A DNA stretch of 64,000 nt, taken from the NCBI GenBank assembly GCA_036571765.1, contig BROE01000007.1, positions 15,216,442-15,280,441 of the forward strand, given 5' to 3'. The DNA is from Plecoglossus altivelis (lineage: Eukaryota; Chordata; Actinopteri; Osmeriformes; Plecoglossidae). Made by a program: the position numbers and the translations under genes. The first letter of the stretch is position 1. Every line of letters begins with the position of its first letter. Below are positions 1-10,700 of the stretch, one piece after another. The notes below the pieces were generated by a model, which saw only the letters and a list, made by a program, of their open reading frames with translations, had not been told where the DNA came from and ran no database searches.

Positions 1-240
1 TCTCTAGCTCTCTCTAGCTCTCTCTCTCTCTCTAGCCATCTCTCTCTCTCTCTAGCTCTCTCTCTAGCTCTCTCTCTCGCTCTCTCTCTAGCTCTCTCTC
101 TCTAGCTCTCTCTCTCTCTCTCTAGCTCTCTCTCTCTCTCTCTTTAGCTCTCTCTCTAGCTCTCTCTCTCTCTAGCTCTCTCTCTCTCTAGCTCTCTCTC
201 TCTAGCTCTCTCCCTCTAGCTCTCTCTTTCTCCCTCTGCC
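1..240. repeat. (CT)n tract with periodic tagc interruptions, taok2 intron
   Basis: CTCTCT runs are broken by TAGCTCT at irregular spacing. The sequence is pyrimidine-pure on the plus strand for long stretches. Confidence 0.9.
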
Positions 241-387
241 CTTCTCTCCTCTTCCTCATCACTCCCCCTCTCTCTACATCTCGTTCTCTTCTCTCTCGTC
301 TCTCTGTCCTCCCCCGTGTGTGTGACTCAGTGGTAGGTGTGTGAGGAGTGGTGTTGGTAAGTGTGTCTTCTGATCCATGTCTCTCAG

Positions 388-3300
388 GGACGTGAAAGCA
401 GGAAACATCCTTCTGACTGAGCCTGGTCAGGTTAAGCTTGGAGACTTTGGTTCCGCCTCCATCCTGGCTCCTGCTAACTCGTTCGTGGGCACTCCTTACT
501 GGTGAGAACGCTGCCCTCTTCTTCTCCTTTCCTTCCTTCCTTTCCTTCCTTCCTCTCTGCCTTTCTCACCTGCTGTCCTCTCTTTCCCTCAGGATGGCAC
601 CAGAGGTGATCTTAGCCATGGACGAGGGCCAGTATGATGGGAAGGTGGACGTGTGGTCACTGGGCATCACCTGCATAGAGCTAGGTAAGAACACACACCT
701 GTACAGAGCTAGGTAAGAACACACACCTGTACAGAGCTGGGTAAGAACACACACCTGTACAGAGCTGGGTTAGAACACACACACCTGTACAGTGCGTGTA
801 CAGGTGTGAGTGCAGATCGTTATGCTGCAAAAAAAAATATTTCTGTACGAAATACTGTGTTACGCAGGATGTTATACAGTGATACACCTGTCTATACACC
901 TGGCGTAGAACACAACCAATTCAACTACATCTTTACTTTCTCAACTTGCATTTTCCTTTGGTTAAAATGATCCCCTCTCTCTCTCTGTCCTTGTCTCTAT
1001 GTTGGTCTTTCGCTCCCTCCAACCCTCCCTCCACCTCCCTCCCTCTACCTCACACGCTCCCTCCCCTCCCTCCCTCCCCTCCCTCCCCCAGCTGAGAGGA
1101 AGCCTCCCCTGTTCAACATGAATGCTATGAGTGCCTTATATCACATCGCCCAGAACGAGAGTCCTGTTCTGCAGTCAAACCATTGGTAAGCACCACCCCC
1201 TGACCTCTGACTGATCACCTGACCTCTGACCTCTGACCTCTGACTGATCACCTGACCTCTGACCCCGGACTGATCACCTGACCCTGGTCTGATCACCTGA
1301 CCTCTGGACTGTGGACTGGTCACCTGACCTCTGACCCTGGACCGATCAACTGACCTCTGACCCTGGGCTGATCACCTGACCTCTGACCCTTTACTGATCA
1401 CCTGACCTCTGACCCTGGGCTGATCACCTGACCTTTCTGTCTGTGTTTCCAGGTCTGATTATTTCCGGAACTTTGTGGATTCGTGTCTGCAGAAGCTGGC
1501 CCAGGACAGACCTACCTCTGACGTGCTGCTCAAGGTAACATGACAACAGTATCCAGGAAGTGAGGATATATGACCTGCCCTGTAGGCTGTGACATCAACA
1601 CGCTGTAGAAGTTGAAATGTCTTTGTCATCCCTCCATCTCTTCTCATCCCTGCAGCATCACTTCCTGTGTCGAGAGCGTCCGGTAACCGTGGTGATGGAC
1701 CTGATCGCCCGGACCAAGGACGCGGTGAGAGAGCTAGACAACCTGCAGTACCGCAAGATGAAGAAGATCCTGTTTCATGAAGCCCTGAATGGCCCCGCCC
1801 CGGAGGGAGGGGAGGAGGAAGAGGTGAGGAGGGGGGGGAGGTGTGGGAGGAGGAAGAGGTGGGGGAGGAGGAAGAGGTGAGGAGAGTGGGGAGGAGGGAG
1901 AGGTAGGCGGATAGGTGAGGAGGGGGAGAAGGAGGAAGAGGTGAGGAGGAGGAAGAGGTGAGGAGTAGGAAGAGGTGAGGAGGTGGGGGAGGGGAGAGGA
2001 AGAGGGAGAGGAGGAAAGAGGTGGAGGTGGGGGAGGTGGAGGAGGTGGGGGAGGATGAAGAGGTGAGGAGGAGAGGTGAGGAGGTGGGGAGGTGAGGAGG
2101 TGGGGGAGGAGGAAGAGGTGAGGAGGGGGAGAAGGAGGAAGAGGTGAGGAGGAGGAAGAGGTGAGGAGGTTGGGGAGGAGGAAGAGGTGAGGAAGGATAG
2201 GTGAGGAGGGAGACCTATTCTAGTGCAAGGTTAGAAATGGGAGTTAAGTGTGTGTCTGCAGGTGTGGGTGGGTGTGTGTCTGTCTGTCTCTCTCCTCATC
2301 TCCCTCCATCTTTCTAACCCCCCCCCTCCTCCCCTTCCTCCCCCCCTCCAGGATGTTGAACAGTACATGCTAAGGACCGGGACAGTGAACAGCATGGAGA
2401 GCTCCCATTCGCTACCGTCCATGTCAATCAGTGCCAGCTCTCAGAGCAGCTCTGTGAACAGCTTGGCTGATGGCTCTGATGACAGCGGGGAGATGGCCAT
2501 GATGCAGGAGGGAGAGCACACTGTCAGCTCCAACAGCTCTGTGCTGCACCAGCCCCTGGTCAGTCTGGGAGGGAGGTCTGGGAGGGGGGGGGGTCTGGGA
2601 GGCAGGGAGGGGGGGGGTCTGGAAGAGGGGAGGAGGCGGGGTTAGGGAGTGTCTGTGTGAAGGGGCTCAGGGGGTCTGGGTGAGGGGAGGGGTCTGGGTG
2701 AGGGGAGGGGTCTGGGAGTAGGGCAGGTCTAGGAGGAGAGAGGAGGGGTCTGGGTGAGGGGAGGGGTCTGGGAGGGTGGGGGGCTAGGAGGGGGGTTAGT
2801 GTGTATGTAAGAGAGTCAACAGTCAGTTGCTAGTCAGTTATTGACAGACCTCCCCCCCCCTCAGAGCCATGACAACATCTATGACGACCCGTACCAACCA
2901 GAGCTGCAGGAGCCCCCCCCCTCCTCCGGGGGGGGCGGGGGCAGGCGCCGCAGGGGGAGGGACCACTTTGCCACCATCCGGACAGCGTCGCTGGTGACAC
3001 GGCAGATCCAGGAGCACGAACAGGGCTCCGCTCTCAGGGAGCAGATGTCTGGGTAGGGACGTGTGACGTCATCGCGTGATGTCATCATCAGGCGCTCACA
3101 CTCTGGTGTGTGTGTGTCCTGGTGTGTGTGTGTGTCCTGGTGTGTGTGTGTCAGCTCTGTGTTGGTGTGTGTGTCAGCTCAGTCCTGGTGTGTGCAGGTG
3201 TGTGCAGGTGTGTGTCTCAGCTCAGTCCTGGTGTGTCCTGGTCTGTGTGTCAGCTCAGTCCTGGTGTGTCCTGGTGTGTGTCTCAGCTCAGTCCTGGTGT

Positions 3301-4507
3301 GTCCTGGTCTGTGTGTCAGCTCAGTCCTGGTGTGTCCTGGTGTGTGCAGGTACAAGCGTATGAGGAGGCAGCACCAGAAGCAGCTGATGGGGCTGGAGAA
3401 CAAGCTGAAGACTGAGATGGACGAGCACCAGCTGAGACTGGACAAGGAGCTGGAGAACCAGAGGAACAGCTTCTCTGGAGAGGGAGACAAGCTGTGCAAG
3501 AAACACCAGGCCATCCTGGAGAAGGAGGTGAGGGGAAAGAGGGAGAGAGAGAAGAGGGGACGGCGGGGGAGAGAGGGGATGGGCGGGGGGGAGAGGGGGG
3601 AGGGTGAAAGGGAGATTTTTAGAGAGGGGTGGTGGGGGGGTGTTGTGATGGTTGTGCTGGTGTTGTGTGCTGGTTGCCATGGTTGCGCTGGTTGCCACGG
3701 TTGTGCTTGTTGCCATGGTTGTGCTGGTGTTGTGTCCAGACCAAGGCTGCGCTGGCGGAGGAGAAGAAGTTCCAGCAGCACATTCTGACTCAGCAGAAGA
3801 AGGAGCTCAGCAGTCTACTGGACAACCAGAAGCGCCAGTACCGCCAACGCAAGGAGCAGCTCAAGGAGGTGACCTCTGACCTCTCACCTCTAGTCCTGAA
3901 CTGTCACCTCTAGTCCTGAACTGTCACCTCTAGTCCTGACCTCTCACCTTTAGTCCTGACCTCTCACCTTTAGTCCTGACCTCTCACCTCTAGTCCTGAC
4001 CTCTCACCTCTAGTCCTGACCTCTCACCTCTAGTCCTAATCTCTAATCTTTAACCCTGCCCTGTGCCCCTAACTTTTGACCCTGTGCCCTCTAACCTTTG
4101 ACCCTGCTCTGTGCCCTCTAACCTTTGAACCTGGTGCTCCTGCAGGAGCTGAGTGAGAACCAGTCCACCCCCAAGAGAGAGAAGCAGGAGTGGCTGGTTC
4201 ACCAGAAGGAGTGCCTCCAGCAGCTACAGGCAGAGGAGGAGGCAGGGTTGCTACGGAGACAGAGGCAGTACTACGAGCTGCAGAGCCGCCAGTACAAGAG
4301 GAAGATGCTGCTGGCTAGGCATAACCTGGAGCAAGACCTGCTGAGAGAGGTGCACACACACACACACACACACATACAGGCATGCACACACACACACTCA
4401 CACACACTCACACACACACACACACACAGACACACACACACACACTCACAACCTGATGCAAGACCTGCTGAGAGAGGTGCACACACACACACACACATAC
4501 AGGCATG

Positions 4508-4539
<32 letters not shown>

Positions 4540-4744
4540 ACCTGGAGCAAGACCTGCTGAGAGAGGTGCACACACACACACACACACAGACACACACACA
4601 TACAGACATGCACACACTCTCACACACACTCACAACCTGGAGCAAGACCTGCTGAGAGAGGTGCACACACTCACACACACACGCACACACACACAGACAC
4701 ACACACACACACTCACAACCTGGAGCAAGACCTGCTGAGAGGTG

Positions 4745-4775
<31 letters not shown>

Positions 4776-7700
4776 CCAGTGTGTGTGTTCCCCGTCCTGC
4801 AGGACCTGAACAAGAAGCAGACCTTGAAGGATCTGGAGTGTGCCATGTTGCTGCGGCACCACGAGTCCACTCAGGAGCTCCAGGCCCGGCAGTTGGGTTC
4901 TGTACAGCGCACGCGGGCCGAGCTGATCCGCACGCAGCACCAGACAGAACTCACCAACCAGATGGAGTACAACAAACGCAGGGAGCACGAACTGAGGCAG
5001 AAACACGCTGTGGAAGTCCGGCAGCAGCCCAAGAGCCTGAAAGTGAGTCTGACCTCCCAACCCCTGGCCTTAGGGGACGGGGAGGAGCCAGGAGCCCGGG
5101 GGGAGGGGCTTGAAGCTGAGGGGGAGGGGCCTGAACCCAGGAGGGAGGAGGAGGTGGGGTATGAATGTGTGTATCAGAGAGCAAATTAAAGAGCGAGAGA
5201 GGAGCTGCTGCGGATGAAGGAAAGGAAACGATGGCACGCTGTAGGAGAGGTAGGGGGTGATATGAAATGTAGGAGGAGAGGGTGAAAGGTTGTTACTGGC
5301 TTAGTGGTTTATAAGGACAAGATGAATAGTGTGTGTGGTGAGTCAAAAGTGGACATAGAGAACAATTGAAGAGCATAGTATACGATTGCGCATAGAAAAG
5401 AAGAGAAGTGATATAAGACAGAGTGTGAGACAGATGAGGACGTACATAAGAAGACGCAAGAGAAGAGCAGTAAGAGCGACCGTCTCGTCGTATGAGAAGA
5501 TTGTTAGTTGAGTAGTTCTCTCGTGTATAGGCATCGTGAAGACTGATACTGTGGTTATGAATGCGATAGAGACGGAGTATCGTAGTGTATCAGAAGCCAA
5601 GACTTAGCAGCACCTGCGAAGAGACCATAGTAGTGGGCCTTGAGGGCGTGAGCAGTACTATCTCTCCGCGGATGCAGCTCTGGCGGGGCTGGTCCTAGAT
5701 AGGGCGTCAGGTAGTCAGAGCCGCGTGGATGGTGACAGACTGGGATGTCATGCAGATGCCAGAGGAATATGGGCTTTCAGTGAGGAGTGAAGGGGTGGGC
5801 TGACGAGGGCTGTGTGCCGTCAGAGGCTGAAGGCTCCTCTCGCCGCGCTACCCTGGATAAAGGAGCGTGTCCCCCGGTCAGGAGCCAGCTTATTGGGAGT
5901 GACTTGTTCAGAGGTTCCCTACTTGCCAGACACGGCCTTGGAGTGAGTTTGGTTGAGAGGTCTCCTTTGCTCGCCCCCCTCCCTTTGGTCTCTGTGCCCC
6001 CTGGTTGTGGCTGGTCCCCTCCTCGCGATCGCTTTCTGTTCTGTTCTCGTCACTCATGTGCGGCTTGCGCTCCGTCATGTCCGCTCTATCTTAGCTGTGT
6101 CTGTCCCAAACCGCCTCGGATCCTCACTCTCGCTCCTCCTCTTAGAGGCCCCTATGCCTTGCGGCTTCCTCTCCCTCCGCCGCTCCCCTCCCATTCCCCG
6201 CGCTTGTTTGCGCTCCGGCTCCGCCTGCTCTGCCGCCGAGCCCTTAGCGTCTCCTCCGCCCTCTCTTCTTACCTATGGCGCTCTTCCCTGTCTGGGTCCC
6301 TTGTTGCTCCCTTCACTCCTTCTGGCCTGCGGCCTACCTGTCTCTCTTGCTGTGGGGCTGCGGCCTGTTTAGCCTGGGACTGTCTGTAAGCCTGGGGCTC
6401 TACTACGTCCCTGTAGCCCTGATCTCAGCCTCCTTGCTCAGCTCCCCCTCCCTCTTCCTGTCCCTCTACCTGCTGGTGGTGCTGGTGGTGCGTCCGGCCC
6501 GAGTCTTCCTTCAGGGTGCCCCCCGCAAGCTGAGCCGTCTGTGGATGCGCATCCTGTTCCGCCTGCCCCGCCCCCTTTTCGCTGTGTACCAATCAGTTCT
6601 GGGGGGTCAGGCGGAGCGGAGCCTCTACGACATGTTCCCCAAGGCCGGCCGTAACTGGGGCGTGCGCCAGTCCAGGATCCCTGTTCCTCTGCGGAGCCTA
6701 CCCCCAGACTACCAGGCTCACCGCCTGCCTCCCTCCCCCCTTGCCCTGGTCATGCTCTGGGCACGCCGCTTCCTCCGCCGGCCCCTGGGGGTGCTGGCAG
6801 ACCTGGCTAACTCCATGGTGCTGCGTGTGGCCGGCCGGGTTCTGGGAGAGCTGCCCCCTGGCTGGCTGCTGGGCCTGAGAGCCCTGGGTCTGCTGAGGAA
6901 GGAGAGGCCCAGTCGCCTGCCTCGTCTACTGCCTCGTCTGGAGAGGAAGAGGAGGGAGAGGGAGCGGAGAGAGAGGCAGAGCAGGGAAAGGCAGAGGAGG
7001 GAGGAGAGGGGGAGCAGAGGAGAGGAGGGGAGATGGGAGTGTGGGCTGAGGAGGACTCAGTCTGGGAGGAGCTTCAGGGGGAAGGTCAGACCATGGAGAT
7101 GAGAGAGGAGGACAGGAAGTGTGTGTGTGTGTGTGTGTGTGTTTCTGTGCTGGGGGAAGTGAGTGTGTGTGTGTGTTTTGGGGGAAGTGTGTGTGTGTGT
7201 GTGTGCGCGTGTGCGCGTGTTGGAGGAAGTGTGTGTGTTTTGGGGGAAGTGTGTGTGTGTGTTGAGGGTTCATCTATCATCGTCCTTACTTGTCCTTATT
7301 TGGGGCCATATAGTTGTACCACGGTGTTCCACCTGACCAGCCAGCCTCAAGCCTGGTCAGTTTAGACTGGGTGCTCTCTACCAAACTAGAAGGGTGCAGC
7401 CTAACCCATGCACACGGCCATAAATGATTGGCTGTTGGGAACTGCCAGAGCTGCATCACGCTTGTGTTCAACATGCAGGCAAGAGCCTGACTTGATCACT
7501 ATTGTGCTTTTTGTAAAAGTTCTTTAAATTGTCTTTTACTAGAATTTTGGCTCTTAATTCTTAAGACGATATGTTTGGTTATTGTTAAGACCACGTTTGT
7601 GCAATCTTTTTTCCTTTTCTTTTTTTTGTTTTTGTTTGAAGTCTTAAGATTTGTAAAAAATCTTGTTTGGGCTGTGTTAGCACGTTGCTACGACAGGTGG

Positions 7701-10700
7701 TCTTTAGCGATCGTTGTCGTGACGATTGTTGCCACAGACCTCCAGCTCTGGAGCAACAACACTAATGCCTGTGTTGGGCCGTAGCCATGACGACACCAGA
7801 GATTATAGTGCCTTCTCTGCCACACACAGGGACTGTGCATGATTTATTGTTCTAAAAGCAATAACCCTATAATGATTTACCATGTAAACTGTCTTTTATT
7901 AGTGTCCATGAAGTGAACATATAGCAGGTGTCTGCTTAAAGTATTTACATAAGTGTTTATATTCACAAATATATTGTATCAAGTTCTCCGTATATGTGAA
8001 GATATAGGCTGATTTTGTTCAACTGGGATTATATAATACGGTTAAAGATATTTGAAGCCATGAAGACAATCTTTTGAGGGAAATATGCAATACCAAATCA
8101 AATCCAAAGATTTCTGGGAAATGTTGAATGTGTCCCTGTAAAGATATTGTAATCTCTGCAGGAATCATTTATCTAAATCCCCCCCCCAAAAAAAATATTT
8201 TCAGTGTTCAGTGAGACTAACTAGTGGGGCTCAGTGGTGATGCTTGAAGGAGTTTTAAACACGGTTCAAAGTTTAGACTGAAAATACAGGCTGTCCTTGT
8301 CTTCTGGTGTTGAGACGGGCTTCTGATGAAGGAAAGGTTAGATTCAGGAGTTTGTGCAGTGATTTGTGCTACTTTCTATACAGAATAGATATCCAAAGTA
8401 TCAGAATACAGTTTATATAGAAGAAAAAACATTAAATATATTATTTAAAGTGCAGGAATACTACTTTACACACAGGTTCTTCAGAAAGTCCTCTTTCACA
8501 GTAGAGCCTTATGGAAGGGGATGTCTTTTCGTGGAGAGAGAGGGAGCATGTCTGTCTCTCTCTGCTTCTCTCTCTCCCTCTCTCTGCTTCTCTCCCTCCC
8601 TCTCTCTGCTTCACTCTCTCTCCCTCTCTCTCTCGTCTCCCCCTCCCTCCCTCTCTCTGACTCTCTCTCCCCTCCCACTCTCTCTCTCTCCCTCCCCCCT
8701 CCCTCCCTCCCTCTCTCTCTCTCTCTCCCTCCCCCTCCCTCCCTCTGCATACTAACCCAGGCTGATGCAGCTTGTCTTGTTCTGGGTGAGCTGTATTCAG
8801 GGCAGGTTAGAGAGGAGCGTTCTCACTCGCCCCAGTTTGTCTTTAGCACAAACATCTGGATGTTCCTTTAGATCTATTCTATGTTCACCCTGCTGTGTTA
8901 TTTGAATGTAATTTATCATTTTCAAATTGTTTGTGTTCCATTATGAGTTGTCCTATTATTGTACCTTTAGTTTTTTTGTTTACATGTGTTTGTTATATGT
9001 TTTGTGTGTTTGCATTTCTACATAGTGTTACCACACGTTTTCAAGTGTTGAATACTTCAATAATGCCAGTGCTGTCATTTTGGCTGCCTTCTTGTCATTT
9101 CACCCTCATTGTGTGTTGGGTTAGTGTGCACTTTGTCATTGGCAGAAGCAGAACATATATGTTGTCATGCTTTACACATTTCTCCATATTTTCTCTGCTT
9201 AGAAAATAACTACAGAAATAAATTATTTTTTGTTGAATTCATCGTCTTGTTCATTTTTATCATTTTAGTATTTGTTTTCCATTACTCCTCAACACACTCT
9301 CCCTCGTCTCCCCCGTCTACCTTGTCATCTCAGCCTCCCCCCTCTCCCCCTTAAACACCTGGGAACCTGGGTCCAGCTCAGGTCAGGTGATACAACCTGA
9401 GTCCAGCGCAGGTCAGGTGATCAGATATGAAATATCCAGGGCTCAGATGAGTTTGAGCTGCAGAGAGAAATCCATCTTCAGAAGCCTCCATCTTAGATAC
9501 ACCACACCTTCATTTCACCAAGTACACTACACTTAAATACATGGCCTGCAAGGCATTATAAATACCCCACCTCCCAGCCCCTCAGCCTCTCAGTCCTGTG
9601 TGTTCTCCTCCAGTCTAAGGAGCTACAGATCAAGAAGCAGTTCCAGGACACGTGTAAGATCCAGACTCGACAGTACAAGGCTCTGAGGAACCACCTGCTG
9701 GAGAGCACTCCCAAGGCTGACCACAAGGGGGTGCTGAAGAGGCTGAAGGAGGAGCAGACCAGGAAGTTGGCCATCCTAGCCGAACAGTATGACCACTCCA
9801 TCAATGACATGCTGTCCACGCAGGCGGTGAGTCAGGCAAGCAGACCGCTCTCTCTCTATCTGCACCGCATGCTCGTCCAGGCATGCCAGAGCAACCTTTT
9901 ACCTCCTCAACTCTCTCCACCTTCTCTCCTCCTCTCCATCTCCCCTCCTCTCCTTCTCCCCCTCTTTACCTCCTCATCTCTCTCCACCTTCTCCTCTCAT
10001 CTCCTTCTCCCCCTCTCTACCTCCTCCTCCTCACCACCTCCTCCTCAGCTCAGCCCCTAACCCTGGTGTTAGAACCATGTGCTAGCCCACCAGCTGCATA
10101 ATGCTCCCTCCGTCCCACCATATTTATACGAACCCGTTTTAAGTAAACAGGCATATTTACTTAACAAATTACAACACTCCACAGTTTAACTATACATATA
10201 TAGTATAGCATGTGTTGGTATCCTTGTTCGTGTCCATTGAATACAAATATACCAATCAGACGACAGCTAATCTCATTGTAGACACCTAAGTGTAGTTAGA
10301 GATGCTGCTCCACTCATCTGCCCATTCCCCTCCTCTCCACCTCCTTCCTGTCCTCCTCTCCACCTCCTTCCTGTCCTCCTTCTCGCCACCTCCTCCATGT
10401 TCTCCTCCTCTCCTCCTCTCCACCTCCTCCCTGTTCACTCCTCTCCTCCTGCTTCCTGTCCTGTTCTCCTCCTCTCCACCTCCTCCCTGTCTCTCCCCCC
10501 ATCAATGGGGCTGACCTCTCACACAACCTACCAGTCAGCTTGACTTACGGCCCCGCCCTTCCTCCTGTCTGCCCTCAGCTGCGATTGGACGAGACCCAGG
10601 AAGCAGAGTACCAGGTGCTGCGGATGCAGCTGCAGCAGGAGTTGGAGCTGCTGAACGCCTACCAGAGCAAGATCAAGATCCACACCGACTCCCAGCATGA

